Below the pieces are notes generated by a model. The model made no database searches. It was not told the DNA's origin and was given only the letters and a program-made list of their open reading frames with translations. The position numbers and the translations under genes were made by a program. From Jannaschia helgolandensis (lineage in GTDB: Bacteria; Pseudomonadota; Alphaproteobacteria; Rhodobacterales; Rhodobacteraceae), in NCBI RefSeq assembly GCF_900109285.1, contig NZ_FNZQ01000006.1:62001-126000 (forward strand): 64,000 nt of DNA. Reading direction: 5' to 3'. Below are positions 25,938 through 36,333 of this stretch, piece by piece. Positions within the stretch are counted from its first letter, which is position 1; each line of letters begins with the position of its first letter.

Positions 25938-26345
25938 ATGACCCGAACCGGAAGTTGCGTGTGCGGCCAGATAGCCTTCTCAACCACGCATAATCTTAGG
26001 TCGGTGACGGCCTGCCATTGCACTCAATGCCGCAAGGCGACAGGCAATTACGTCGCCGCCACCTCAGCACCCCGCGACGCCATCGCGATTGATGGGTCGG
26101 TGACATGGTTTCAGTCGTCGCCCAAGGCGCGACGTGGCTTCTGCCCGACCTGCGGCAGCAACCTGTTCTGGGACGGGCCGGGCGCGAACCTGTCGATCAT
26201 GGCAGGGGTGCTGGATCAGCCGACGGGGTTGTCGATGGAGGGACACATCTATTGCGCCCAGAAGGGCGACTGGTACGAGATCGCCGACGGCACGCCGCAA
26301 GCCCCCGGCGCGGACGCCGATATGACAACACAGGTGAACACATGA
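25938..26345 (+). CDS. GFA-type (glutathione-dependent formaldehyde-activating-like) zinc protein
   Basis: A 135-residue protein of the GFA/CENP-V fold. Zinc-binding cysteines are visible in SCVCGQI (residues 7-9), ACHCTQCRK (residues 26-31) and [12 protein letters not shown] (residues 69-78). Founding members accelerate addition of glutathione to formaldehyde, but most paralogues have no proven role. AGGAGG lies five bases before the ATG. Its stop overlaps the cmk ATG by four bases, placing it in the aroA-cmk transcript as an insertion between two genes that are usually direct neighbours. Confidence 0.88.
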   Translation: MTRTGSCVCGQIAFSTTHNLRSVTACHCTQCRKATGNYVAATSAPRDAIAIDGSVTWFQSSPKARRGFCPTCGSNLFWDGPGANLSIMAGVLDQPTGLSMEGHIYCAQKGDWYEIADGTPQAPGADADMTTQVNT

Positions 26346-26956
26346 TTTTCACAGTCGCCATCGACGGTCCTGCTGCGGCGGGCAAGGGTACGATCAGCAA
26401 GGCCGTTGCCGCACGATTCGGGTTTCGCCATCTGGATACGGGGTTGCTCTATCGCGCGGTCGGTGCGCGCACGATGGAGGGGGTCGATCCTGTCGAGGCG
26501 GCGCGGAGCTTGCAACCGGACGATCTGGACGATGATGCCCTGCGAACGCAGGACATTGCACAGGCCGCCAGCCGGGTCGCCGTCCTGCCCGATGTGCGTG
26601 CCGCCCTGACCGAATTTCAGCGACGCTTTGCCCGCTCCGAAGGAGGTGCCGTGTTGGACGGACGCGACATATGCACCGTGATCTGCCCCGAAGCGGAGGT
26701 CAGGTTGTATGTCACGGCGTCTGCCGAAGTGCGCGCCAGGCGGCGGTTCGAGGAATTGTCGCCAGAGGATCAAACCATGACGCTGGACGACGTGTTACAG
26801 GATGTTCTTGCGCGCGATCAGCGGGATATGAACCGAGCCGACGCCCCGTTGGTGGCCGCACCGGGGGCTACGATTATTGATACCTCCGCCATGGATATCG
26901 AAGAGGCAGTCGAGGCGGCGGCGCAACGGGTCGCTGAGGCGCTGATTGCGCGATAA
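26342..26956 (+). CDS. cmk: Cytidylate kinase
   Basis: Phosphorylates CMP and dCMP to the diphosphates. The 204-residue product starts [17 protein letters not shown] with the P-loop near residue 9, followed by the CMP-binding [10 protein letters not shown] and [11 protein letters not shown] region near residue 110, and a LID segment. The ATG overlaps the stop of the GFA gene, fixing the start. The length is slightly below the E. coli enzyme but normal for alpha-proteobacteria. Confidence 0.94.
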   Translation: MIFTVAIDGPAAAGKGTISKAVAARFGFRHLDTGLLYRAVGARTMEGVDPVEAARSLQPDDLDDDALRTQDIAQAASRVAVLPDVRAALTEFQRRFARSEGGAVLDGRDICTVICPEAEVRLYVTASAEVRARRRFEELSPEDQTMTLDDVLQDVLARDQRDMNRADAPLVAAPGATIIDTSAMDIEEAVEAAAQRVAEALIAR

Positions 26957-27035
26957 GTACTGCTCACCGAAAGGTGCATGGCGCGCATGAGCCTCCTCGG
27001 CCTAGCCTGTCGGCAGTTATCTGCGGAGGAATGCC

Positions 27036-27617
27036 ATGCCGACCGCCCTGTCATTTCTGTCCGGACTGCTCAGCAGGTTTACGCTTGCCGCAGCGATGTT
27101 GGCCATCGGCCTGTCCTGGTCGGTCCAGGCGCAAGTCACTGCGCCGGAGTCGGAACCGGCAGCCGTTAATATGACTGTCGACCGGATGGAGGCGATCCTG
27201 ACCGCGCTTGACCCGGATGCGGAGCGCGCGGGCCCGGCGTTTCGCCTGACGGTCGGGGATGTTCCCTTGCTGGTTGTCACCGATGCCCGCGCCGACCGAA
27301 TGCGCGCCATGGTGCCGATCCGATCCGCCGAAGGGTTGTCGGGTACGGACCTGATGCGAATGATGCAGGCCAATTTCGATAGTGCACTGGATGCCCGCTA
27401 TGCCATCGCGGAAGGCCGCGTCTGGGCGGTGTTCATCCATCCGCTCAGCTCGCTGAGACGCGATCAATTGATTTCCGGGCTCGGTCAGACGGTAAACCTT
27501 GCCGTCAGCTATGGCTCGCTGTTCTCGTCGGGGGCCGGGCAGTTCGGGCGTGGCGATAGCTCGGGCGAGCAACAGAAGCTGCTGGAGCGTCTTCAGCGCA
27601 AGGACGAAGACATCTGA
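27036..27617 (+). CDS. Exported protein of unknown function
   Basis: I do not recognise this 193-residue protein with certainty. It has an N-terminal signal peptide (hydrophobic LAAAMLAIGLSWSVQAQ) and a mixed alpha/beta domain with AEGRVWAVFIHPLSSLRRDQL near residue 130, which resembles periplasmic YbjN/secretion-chaperone-like folds only loosely. The Ser/Gly-rich SGAGQFGRGDSSGEQQ tail is probably disordered. It lies between cmk and a DUF2130 gene on the same strand, with gaps of 79 and 48 bases. Confidence 0.75.
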   Translation: MPTALSFLSGLLSRFTLAAAMLAIGLSWSVQAQVTAPESEPAAVNMTVDRMEAILTALDPDAERAGPAFRLTVGDVPLLVVTDARADRMRAMVPIRSAEGLSGTDLMRMMQANFDSALDARYAIAEGRVWAVFIHPLSSLRRDQLISGLGQTVNLAVSYGSLFSSGAGQFGRGDSSGEQQKLLERLQRKDEDI

Positions 27618-27665
27618 GCGCCTTTCGCCCTTGTTGCCGGTGGATCGCTGACGCAGGTTCGGGGC

Positions 27666-28868
27666 ATGAATGACCCTCGCATCACATGCCCCGCCTGTTC
27701 GCATGAAATTCCGCTGACCGAGTCGCTGGCCGGTCCGCTGCTGGTTAAAACACGACAGGATGCCGCCGCCCGGCAGGAAGCGGCGCTGGCCGAACAGAAG
27801 CGCACCATCGAGGCTGAGGCAGCCGCCCGCGCCACCGCCGCGCAGGCCGCGAAACTGGCAGAGATAGAAGTCCGCGCGCAGGAGCGGGAGGCCGAAATCG
27901 CGGCGATGAAGGTGCGGGACGCCGATCGCGAGACCAAGCTGGCCGCGGCCCAGAAGGCACAAGCTGCGGCGCTTGCGCGGGAAGAGGCGTTGAAAGATCG
28001 CGAGCGGGAGATGGACCTGACGATCCAGAAGCAGGTCGCCGCGGCGACCGATGTCGCGCGGCGTAAGCTGCAAGCCGAAGCTGAAGCCATGGCGACAGAG
28101 CGCCTGAAGACTGTTCAGGAGGTAAACGCGCTGAAGCTGGCAGAGAAAGATCAGCAGATGGAGGGAATGCGCCGCAAGGTCGAGGAAATGCAGAAGAAAA
28201 TGGATCAGGGCAGTCAGCAGTTGCAGGGTGAAGCAGCGGAGGTGGTTCTGGAGGATCAGTTGGCCCGTGCCTTTCCCACCGATGTGATCGAGCCGGTGGG
28301 CAAGGGACAGCGCGGTGCCGATTGCCTTCAGCGCGTCGGCACAGTGGGGACGATCCTGTGGGAAGCGAAACGCACCTCGGGCTGGAACAAGGACTGGCTT
28401 CCCAAGCTGCGCGACGACATGCGTTCAGTGGGAGCGGACGTGGCCGTGCTGACATCGGCAGTGCGCCCCGAGGGACTGGAAACATTCGCGCTGGTCGACG
28501 GCATCTGGATCGCCGCGCCCCGCTATGCGGTGCCGCTGGCCTGTGTCCTGCGCGAAGGCCTGTCCCGTGCCGCCGAGGCGCGCGGCGTTCGCGAAGGTCA
28601 GGCGACCAAGACCGAAATGCTCTACGATTATCTCACCGGACCCCAGTTCCGGTCGCGGATGGAGGCGGTTATCGAACCGTTCGAGGCGATGCAGATGGCT
28701 CTCCTGAAAGAACGCAAACAGATGCAGGCGCAATGGGCCCTGCGCGAGAAGCAGCTTGAAAAGGCGATGGCGTCGATGATGGGCATGTATGGCGATGTGC
28801 GCGGGATCGCGGGCGCTGCCGTCGCCGAGATCGAGGCACTGGAACCGGATTTGTTGGAGGGCGACTGA
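27666..28868 (+). CDS. DUF2130 protein: coiled coil fused to nuclease-like domain
   Basis: A 400-residue protein of DUF2130. Residues 1-20 start like half a zinc ribbon (C8-P-A-C11), residues 30-185 are a very long Ala/Glu/Lys-rich coiled coil, and residues 190-390 form the conserved domain, which has a PD-(D/E)XK-like centre: D219 in RGADC, then E233 and K235 in LWEAKRT. A structure-based nuclease role is plausible but unproven. Its stop overlaps the ATG of the dienelactone hydrolase gene by one base (TGATG). It sits between cmk and rpsA, normally adjacent in the lineage. Confidence 0.87.
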   Translation: MNDPRITCPACSHEIPLTESLAGPLLVKTRQDAAARQEAALAEQKRTIEAEAAARATAAQAAKLAEIEVRAQEREAEIAAMKVRDADRETKLAAAQKAQAAALAREEALKDREREMDLTIQKQVAAATDVARRKLQAEAEAMATERLKTVQEVNALKLAEKDQQMEGMRRKVEEMQKKMDQGSQQLQGEAAEVVLEDQLARAFPTDVIEPVGKGQRGADCLQRVGTVGTILWEAKRTSGWNKDWLPKLRDDMRSVGADVAVLTSAVRPEGLETFALVDGIWIAAPRYAVPLACVLREGLSRAAEARGVREGQATKTEMLYDYLTGPQFRSRMEAVIEPFEAMQMALLKERKQMQAQWALREKQLEKAMASMMGMYGDVRGIAGAAVAEIEALEPDLLEGD

Positions 28869-29554
28869 TGGGTGAACGCCACGTCTACGAAACCGCAGGC
28901 GAAACCATGGTCGGGTATCGTGCCAAACCGGATGCGCCGAACGGGGCCGGGCTGTTGATCGCCCCCGCTTTTTGCGGTCTTCGCGAGTTCGAGATGAAGC
29001 AGGCAGACCGGTTCGCCGCGCTTGGCTATGACGTTCTGGCCGTTGACTACTACGGCGACGGATGGCGCACGGAAGATGCGGACGCGGCTTCGGTCAAGAT
29101 GGCGACGGTACAGAACGACCGGGCGGCATTGCTGCGCCGGATGCGCGCGGCTCTGGCCGAGGTGCGGGGGTGGGGGCCTGCAAAGGTGGGCGCGATGGGA
29201 TTTTGCCTGGGCGGGAAAGCAGTACTGGACCTTGCGCGCGCCGGGGGCGGCGATGCCGCCGTATTGTTGCACGGTGTCTATGATCGCCCGCCGTTCGAGA
29301 CCGTCGCCATGCCTCCCGTCCTGCTGTGTCACGGCTGGAACGACCCTTTGGCCTTGCCCGCGCAATTCGGTAAGCTGGCTGCGGAACTGGATGAACATTC
29401 CTCCGACTGGCATGCGCTCTGTTTTGGCCGGACCGGACACGCCTTTACCAATCCGGCGCGGGCAGACGGAACTTCGGACATGGGATATGTCAAGCGTTCG
29501 GCGGATCGGTCGTGGGCGGCAGTCGAGGCGTTTCTGGCTCAGCAGCTTACCTGA
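28868..29554 (+). CDS. Dienelactone hydrolase family protein
   Basis: A 228-residue alpha/beta-hydrolase of the DLH family. The nucleophile elbow is GFCLGGKAVL near residue 115, with Cys as nucleophile as in true dienelactone hydrolases, the acid is in CHGWNDPL near residue 157, and the His is in GRTGHAFTNP near residue 185. Natural substrates may be cyclic lactones or esters; no aromatic degradation genes are nearby. The ATG overlaps the DUF2130 stop, so the two are coupled. Confidence 0.9.
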   Translation: MGERHVYETAGETMVGYRAKPDAPNGAGLLIAPAFCGLREFEMKQADRFAALGYDVLAVDYYGDGWRTEDADAASVKMATVQNDRAALLRRMRAALAEVRGWGPAKVGAMGFCLGGKAVLDLARAGGGDAAVLLHGVYDRPPFETVAMPPVLLCHGWNDPLALPAQFGKLAAELDEHSSDWHALCFGRTGHAFTNPARADGTSDMGYVKRSADRSWAAVEAFLAQQLT

Positions 29555-29792
29555 AGGGTGCTGATGAAGATCTGGACCGGCCGCACCCGGTGTCCGATGC
29601 CGTGCCCTTGCCCCCGCGCCCATTTTCCCCTATGCCCCCGCGCGTCACCCGACAGTGCGACGACGAACCGGTCCCGGCCGAATCTCAGGGCACTTTCCGA
29701 CCAATCCGTTTCGCCGAAGGCGGACATCAATCCAGACCGGCGGAGACAACCGCGCGGCCAGCATACGTAAACAAAGGAATAGACACAGCCAT
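29555..29792 (+). promoter_or_regulatory. rpsA upstream and leader region
   Basis: This 238-base non-coding region should hold the rpsA promoter and 5' leader. The last 70 bases read CGGCGGAGACAACCGCGCGG...AAAGGAATAGACACAG, and the start lies 12 bases beyond AAGGA, too far for an ordinary ribosome-binding site. I believe similar rpsA leaders occur across Rhodobacterales, which would fit S1-dependent autogenous control, but that is inference without an alignment. Confidence 0.4.
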
Positions 29793-31475
<1,683 letters not shown>

Positions 31476-31503
31476 TCCAGCCCGCCCTCGGGTGGAAGAT
31501 ATT

Positions 31504-31534
31504 AACGGCCTCGCCTTCGGGCGGGGCCGTTTTT
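31504..31534 (+). terminator. Rho-independent terminator of rpsA
   Basis: A 12-bp stem AACGGCCTCGCC / GGCGGGGCCGTT (one T-G wobble) closed by a TTCG tetraloop, running into TTTTT. It lies about 29 bases after the rpsA stop. Confidence 0.92.
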
Positions 31535-31878
31535 GGTTCCGGCCTGCGGACAGTCCAAACTGTCCAGACTGCGCCAAATTCCATTTCAGCTACGTCTTTT
31601 GACACTGACCGAAAGAGGCGTGGAGGTCATCTGCGCAAGGAATCGCGCAAAACGTTCGCTCCAGTCTAATGATCGCCAACAAGTTGATCTGCTAGATAAA
31701 GCAGCATAGGCAGTGGTATCGTCGGCAGACACGCCATATCCGATGTCCTGTCGCGGTTGCATGCCGGTTTCCGTCAATTGACGTCCGGAGACTGCTTTCG
31801 GGCGTGTAGTGAATTCGATATGTGTTCTGCACCTGCGGAAACGTTACCTCGGTGCAATAAATCGCGGGAAGGTTTGAA
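31535..31878. other. Gap between rpsA terminator and ihfB
   Basis: No gene or RNA is visible in this 344-base stretch. Short open frames have no conserved look or ribosome-binding site. The last 100 bases become AT-richer and presumably carry the ihfB promoter, since the rpsA terminator isolates ihfB from upstream transcription. Confidence 0.55.
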
Positions 31879-32163
31879 ATGATACGATCCGAGCTGATTC
31901 AGAAAGTCGCTGACGAAAACCCGCATCTTTACCAGCGTGACGTCGAGAAAATCGTGAATACGATCTTCGAAGAGGTCATTCAGGCCCTGTCGGACGGCAA
32001 CAGGGTGGAATTGCGAGGGTTTGGCGCATTTTCCGTCAAGCAGCGCGATGCCCGCACCGGGCGTAATCCGCGCACGGGCGAAGCTGTCGAGGTCGAGGAG
32101 AAGCATGTGCCGTTTTTCAAGGCCGGCAAGCTTTTGCGCGACCGTCTGAACGGCAAGGCGTGA
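31879..32163 (+). CDS. ihfB: Integration host factor subunit beta
   Basis: The 94-residue beta subunit of the DNA-bending heterodimer IHF. The start [17 protein letters not shown] and the DNA-contacting beta-arm block [26 protein letters not shown] near residues 46-72 are diagnostic, with the intercalating Pro in NPRTG. GGAAGG lies six bases before the ATG. It begins the ihfB - lapA - trpF - trpB set conserved in Rhodobacteraceae. Confidence 0.96.
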   Translation: MIRSELIQKVADENPHLYQRDVEKIVNTIFEEVIQALSDGNRVELRGFGAFSVKQRDARTGRNPRTGEAVEVEEKHVPFFKAGKLLRDRLNGKA

Positions 32164-32236
32164 TGAATAGTTAATCGGAGGATATCTCCGTCATACGCTC
32201 CTGCTGGACAGGACGGCGTGGCGGAGCTAGGTCCAG

Positions 32237-32584
32237 ATGATGATCTTTTTGCGCTATCTCTTCCTTGGCCTTCTGGCCCTTTGCCTTCTGGTTCTGGCGC
32301 TTGCGAATCGCGGTGCCGTGACCCTGCGTCTGTTGCCGGAAGAAATCGGCACGCGTCTTGGCCTTGATCTGTCGATAACACTTCCGTTGTTTATCGTGTT
32401 GTTCATCGCCATCGCTATGGGTCTGCTGATCGGTTTCGTCTGGGAATGGCTTCGCGAGCACAAGCATCGCGCCGAAGCCCGCTCCGAGCGGTCGCAAAAG
32501 GAACGTCTTCAGAAAGAGCTGTCCAAGACCCGCGCCGCCTCCGATCAGGACGAGGTTCTGGCGCTTTTGGGTGACGCCCGCTGA
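32237..32584 (+). CDS. LapA-domain (DUF1049) inner-membrane protein
   Basis: A 115-residue protein with two transmembrane segments (residues 3-23 and 47-70) separated by a periplasmic or cytoplasmic hairpin containing [13 protein letters not shown], and a C-terminal charged coiled coil. This matches the LapA/YciS family, which in E. coli works with LapB in controlling lipopolysaccharide synthesis; no lapB is adjacent here, so only the family is certain. Confidence 0.86.
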   Translation: MMIFLRYLFLGLLALCLLVLALANRGAVTLRLLPEEIGTRLGLDLSITLPLFIVLFIAIAMGLLIGFVWEWLREHKHRAEARSERSQKERLQKELSKTRAASDQDEVLALLGDAR

Positions 32585-32610
32585 CCGCCAGAAATCGGGG
32601 TCTTGCTGAT

Positions 32611-33276
32611 ATGATGCGCGTGACACGACCCGGATCGGGGGTTCGAACCAAGATCTGTGGTCTGACCAGATTGTCTGACGTAGCTGCAGTGTCCGAGGCG
32701 GGCGCCGCTTTCATGGGTCTTGTGTTCTTCCCGAAGTCACCGCGCAATGTCAGTCTTCCACAAGCGCGGGACCTGGCGCTGGCCGCGCCCGTGGGTCTGG
32801 CCAAAGTCGCTTTGTTGGTGAATCCCGACGATGCGCTGCTGGATGCGGTTACCGGAACGGTGCCACTGGATATGATCCAGTTGCACGGCACGGAGACGCC
32901 CGAACGCGTTGCAGAAGTCAGAACACGCACAGGCCTGCCGGTGATGAAGGCAGTCGGCCTGCGCGATGCCGCCGATCTGCCCATATTGGATCGTTATGTC
33001 GACGTGGCGGATCAGGTTCTCGTGGACGCCAAGCCGCCCGAGGATGCCAGTTTGCCCGGCGGGAACGGTGTCGGTTTCGACTGGCGGCTGATCGCCGGGC
33101 GAAAGTGGAAGACGCCCTGGATGCTGGCTGGTGGCCTGACGCCCGATAACGTGTCCGAGGCGGTGCGTCTGACCGGCGCACGACAGGTCGATGTATCCTC
33201 TGGGGTCGAGTCAGCGCCGGGCGTCAAGGACGCACGCCTGATCGCGGCTTTCTGCACGGCTGCGTCAGGCCAGTAA
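32611..33276 (+). CDS. trpF: Phosphoribosylanthranilate isomerase
   Basis: Third step of tryptophan synthesis, converting PRA to CdRP. The 221-residue TIM-barrel has the catalytic Cys in [10 protein letters not shown] near residue 15, the [13 protein letters not shown] region near residue 90 and the phosphate-binding [12 protein letters not shown] and [14 protein letters not shown] near residues 175-205. The ATG is doubled (ATGATG), so the start is uncertain by one codon. It is followed after a gap by trpB; trpA is not in the window. Confidence 0.95.
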   Translation: MMRVTRPGSGVRTKICGLTRLSDVAAVSEAGAAFMGLVFFPKSPRNVSLPQARDLALAAPVGLAKVALLVNPDDALLDAVTGTVPLDMIQLHGTETPERVAEVRTRTGLPVMKAVGLRDAADLPILDRYVDVADQVLVDAKPPEDASLPGGNGVGFDWRLIAGRKWKTPWMLAGGLTPDNVSEAVRLTGARQVDVSSGVESAPGVKDARLIAAFCTAASGQ

Positions 33277-33296
33277 CGCCTTCGCAGGCCTGTATC

Positions 33297-33533
33297 TCAA
33301 TCGGGCCGCTGCGTCGTAGCTGCGTCGTAACAGTCGCCCGGAACGACGACGGTCGTACCGGTGCCTTTCATTTCGACCGTCAGGAGCATCTGCCGGGCCA
33401 CCGCTTCGGCGGGGTGCCGGGTTGTCGAAAGGGCGTAGCCAATGCCCTTGGCATCCCAGCCATCGCGATCATTACATGCTGGAAGGCCGGGCTGGTTGAG
33501 ATAGAGCAGGTTGAAGGTTGTTAAGCGGACGTC
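33297..33533 (-). pseudogene. Relic of a small exported-type protein gene
   Basis: The minus strand between trpF and trpB has a 78-codon open frame without any usable start: TAA, then DVRLTTFNLLYLNQPGLPACND...YALSTTRHPAEAVARQMLL...TTVVVPGDCYDAATTQRPD and TGA. It has good coding character and two cysteines (CND, DCYD) suggesting an exported domain. A ribosome-binding-like AAGGAG with an ATA six bases further (about 33547) hints that a start codon mutated and a stop arose. I do not recognise the family. Confidence 0.45.
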
Positions 33534-33658
33534 TTATCCTGATATGGCGCTCTCCTTCTTGTCTGGAGAGCTTAGCATACCCGAGAGGTGACAAGAGGTG
33601 TGCCCCCGTTGCGGCGAGCGCCCGCGCGCCCTAAACCCGGACCAAACGAGGAGAGATA

Positions 33659-34891
33659 ATGCCCGACGATCTTCTGAACAGTTTCATGACCGGCCCGGAC
33701 GAAAACGGCCGTTTTGGCGACTTCGGCGGACGCTTCGTCTCCGAAACGCTGATGCCTTTGATTCTGGAGTTGGAGCGGCAATACGAATACGCCAAGACCG
33801 ACAACAGCTTCTGGGCCGAGATGCACGATCTCTGGACCCATTACGTCGGTCGCCCCAGCCCGCTGTATTTCGCGGAGCGCCTGACCGAGCGTCTGGGGGG
33901 TGCGAAAATCTATCTCAAGCGCGACGAGTTGAACCACACCGGCGCGCACAAGATCAATAATGTGCTGGGCCAGATTATTTTGGCGCGGCGCATGGGCAAG
34001 ACCCGGATCATCGCGGAAACCGGCGCGGGCCAGCACGGTGTGGCGACGGCGACGGTCTGCGCCAAGTTCGGTTTGAAATGTGTGGTCTACATGGGCGCGC
34101 ACGACGTCGAGCGTCAGTCACCCAACGTGTTCCGCATGAAGCTGCTGGGGGCTGAAGTCATCGCGGTCACGTCCGGGCGCGGTACACTGAAGGATGCGAT
34201 GAACGATGCGCTGCGTGATTGGGTGACGAACGTGGACGATACATTCTACTGTATCGGCACGGTCGCTGGCCCGCATCCCTATCCTGCCATGGTCCGCGAT
34301 TTTCAGGCAATCATAGGTCAGGAAGCCAAGGTGCAAATGCAGGATGCCGAGGGGCGTCTGCCTGACACGATCATCGCCTGCATCGGCGGCGGATCGAACG
34401 CGATGGGTTTGTTCTATCCGTTCCTGGACGACAAGTATGTAAACATTATCGGGGTCGAAGCGGGCGGTAAGGGTGTCAACGACAGGATGGAGCATTGCGC
34501 CTCGCTGACCGGTGGACGGCCCGGCGTGCTGCACGGCAACCGCACGTATCTGTTGCAGGACGATGATGGCCAGATTCTCGAAGGGTTCTCGATCAGTGCA
34601 GGTCTGGATTATCCGGGTATCGGACCGGAACACGCATGGCTGCACGACATCGGACGCGCGCAATACGTGTCGATCACCGATAAGGAGGCGTTGGAGGCGT
34701 TCCAGCTGTGTTGCAAGTTGGAGGGTATCATTCCTGCGCTGGAACCCAGCCACGCGCTGGCCCATGTCACCAAGATCGCGCCGGACCTGCCATCGGAACA
34801 CCTGATCGTGATGAATATGTGCGGGCGCGGAGATAAGGATATCTTCACTGTCGCCAAGGCGCTTGGGTGGGAGATGGGCGAGGTTCTTTGA
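33659..34891 (+). CDS. trpB: Tryptophan synthase beta chain
   Basis: Condenses indole with serine to tryptophan using PLP. The 410-residue product has the PLP lysine in [11 protein letters not shown] near residue 98, the ETGAGQHG loop near residue 122, the phosphate-binding GGGSNAMG near residue 245 and the monovalent-cation/serine site [15 protein letters not shown] near residue 310. GAGGAG lies before the ATG. A degenerate second copy of its 3' end lies 290 bases downstream. The TrpA partner must be encoded elsewhere. Confidence 0.97.
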   Translation: MPDDLLNSFMTGPDENGRFGDFGGRFVSETLMPLILELERQYEYAKTDNSFWAEMHDLWTHYVGRPSPLYFAERLTERLGGAKIYLKRDELNHTGAHKINNVLGQIILARRMGKTRIIAETGAGQHGVATATVCAKFGLKCVVYMGAHDVERQSPNVFRMKLLGAEVIAVTSGRGTLKDAMNDALRDWVTNVDDTFYCIGTVAGPHPYPAMVRDFQAIIGQEAKVQMQDAEGRLPDTIIACIGGGSNAMGLFYPFLDDKYVNIIGVEAGGKGVNDRMEHCASLTGGRPGVLHGNRTYLLQDDDGQILEGFSISAGLDYPGIGPEHAWLHDIGRAQYVSITDKEALEAFQLCCKLEGIIPALEPSHALAHVTKIAPDLPSEHLIVMNMCGRGDKDIFTVAKALGWEMGEVL

Positions 34892-34895
34892 TTTC

Positions 34896-35165
34896 ATGAC
34901 GCTTGTTCGGGCCGGTCTTGTGCTGCTGGCGCTGGCCGCAATCAGCTATCTGGCGTTTGCATTCTGGTGGGGAGGCACGGCGGGTGCGGGCCGCGTGATC
35001 GCCGGACAGTTCTGGCTTGGTTTCGACGGACGCCCGACAGCCCAGGTCAGCCAGACCGTCTGGACGATCTCGCTCTGGCATGGGCGGGTCGTTTTGGCCC
35101 TTGTCCTCTGGTGCGTCACCTTCGGACTGGTCTTGGCGGCACGCGGTCTCTGGCGCGGGCGCTAG
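34896..35165 (+). CDS. Small membrane protein of unknown function
   Basis: An 89-residue protein with two or three hydrophobic segments (residues 7-27 and 62-84) and a central polar loop GQFWLGFDGRPTAQVSQT. I do not recognise the family. It starts five bases after trpB and is bounded on its other side by the trpB relic, so it may have been carried along in the duplication that produced that relic. There is no strong ribosome-binding site except overlap with the end of trpB. Confidence 0.7.
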   Translation: MTLVRAGLVLLALAAISYLAFAFWWGGTAGAGRVIAGQFWLGFDGRPTAQVSQTVWTISLWHGRVVLALVLWCVTFGLVLAARGLWRGR

Positions 35166-35179
35166 CCGCGACTGCCCGA

Positions 35180-35338
35180 ATTGTGCGGGGTGGCCGTCCC
35201 GGATATCGGGACCGAATACGCGTGGCTGCACCATATTGCGTGCGCAATACGTGTCGCTCGCCGGCGAGGCTATCCTCTCCGCCCCCAAGACGCATGGCCG
35301 AAAAGATGCTTGGCCGGAACATGCACGAGGTTCTTTGA
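35180..35338 (+). pseudogene. Decayed second copy of the trpB 3' end
   Basis: Two segments align with trpB. The first, near 35199-35256, reads PDIGTEYAWLHH against [12 protein letters not shown] and shares the 15-mer GCGCAATACGTGTCG (trpB 34658-34672; here 35242-35256) but is frameshifted by a small deletion. The second, 35306-35338, reads KMLGRNMHEVL-stop against [11 protein letters not shown]-stop and shares CGAGGTTCTTTGA. About 130 bases between the two segments are missing. It is too short to encode a protein. Confidence 0.85.
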
Positions 35339-35472
35339 CGGGGAAGTCCTCGCGACAGAATTGTCTGCTGAACCGTACGTCCACTTTGAGCAAGTTTATG
35401 TGATCCGGGGCGGATGAACCATCCGACTGGTGGCACGTTGAAAGGGTTCAATCACTCCCAAGGAGGGAAGAT

Positions 35473-36255
35473 ATGACACGTATTTTCACTACGACCGTTG
35501 CCGCGGCTGCACTGCTGGCCGGGGCCGCCACCGCTGAAAGCAGGATCGACACAACCGGTGCGACTTTGAATGAAAACGAAGTTACATTCACCAATGTCAC
35601 GGCGGATGCTGATGGCTATATCGTCCTGCATGAAGTGGTCGATGGCCAGCTTGTAGCCCCGGCCTCGATCGGTCACACCTCGATCTCGGCGGGCGATAAC
35701 GTCAATGTGACTGTCGCGTCGGATTTGGATCTGCCTGAAGGCACACAGTTTGCCGCCATGCTTCACGTCGAGGATAATGGCAACGACACCTACGACTTCG
35801 CCGATGGATCGACCGATGTCGACATCCCGGCCATGAACGGCGATGCGCCTGTCGTGGTGATGCTTGAGGCCACGACCGAGATGATGGTCGAAGCCGAGAT
35901 GATGCAGGACACGGTAACCGATATGGTCGACGTTTCTGTGGTCACCGTCAAAGGGGACGTCGTCACCTTTCCAACCGTTGAGGCCTCGCAGGACGGTTAT
36001 CTGGTGATCCATTCGACCAAGGACGGTGCACCCGTAGTTCCGGCATCTATCGGTCACAAAGCCGTATCGGCGGGTACATCGACTGATGTCGAGGTCAAGC
36101 TCGACGCGCCGGTCGTAGCCGGCGATACCTACATCGCGATGCTGCACACCGAGAGCAATGGCAACACAAGCTATGATTTCGCCGATGGCATGACGGACGT
36201 TGACACTCCTGTCATGGTGAACGGTGAAGTGGTTGCTGTGCCCTTTGGCGGCTGA
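35473..36255 (+). CDS. Secreted protein with two DUF7282 repeats
   Basis: A 260-residue protein with a signal peptide (about 21 residues, ending ATAES) and two copies of DUF7282, residues 32-115 and 145-245. Each copy runs V-x-F-x-x-V/N, an ASIGHTSISAGD or ASIGHKAVSAGT block, and ends AMLHVEDNGNDTYDFADG or AMLHTESNGNTSYDFADG, a beta-sandwich, acidic and probably calcium- or surface-related. A Met-rich linker joins them. The family is known mainly from halophilic archaea and marine bacteria. AAGGAGG precedes the ATG, and a strong terminator follows, so it is transcribed alone. Confidence 0.85.
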   Translation: MTRIFTTTVAAAALLAGAATAESRIDTTGATLNENEVTFTNVTADADGYIVLHEVVDGQLVAPASIGHTSISAGDNVNVTVASDLDLPEGTQFAAMLHVEDNGNDTYDFADGSTDVDIPAMNGDAPVVVMLEATTEMMVEAEMMQDTVTDMVDVSVVTVKGDVVTFPTVEASQDGYLVIHSTKDGAPVVPASIGHKAVSAGTSTDVEVKLDAPVVAGDTYIAMLHTESNGNTSYDFADGMTDVDTPVMVNGEVVAVPFGG

Positions 36256-36277
36256 TCATCCCTAATATCTGGTATCG

Positions 36278-36308
36278 GGGCCGTCCGCAGATGCGGGCGG
36301 CCCATTTC
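36278..36308 (+). terminator. Terminator after the DUF7282 gene
   Basis: An 11-bp stem GGGCCGTCCGC / GCGGGCGGCCC (one T-G wobble) with a 4-base AGAT loop, followed by ATTTC. It lies 22 bases after the stop and also separates the convergent GNAT gene. Confidence 0.78.
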
Positions 36309-36333
36309 GTCTGACCGCTAGTGTATCCATGCG

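Noticed and set aside
33544-33591. Short ORF MALSFLSGELSIPER as a trp leader peptide before trpB
   Set aside because: It has no tryptophan codon and no ribosome-binding site, and the hairpin in it has no T-run, so trp attenuation is not supported.
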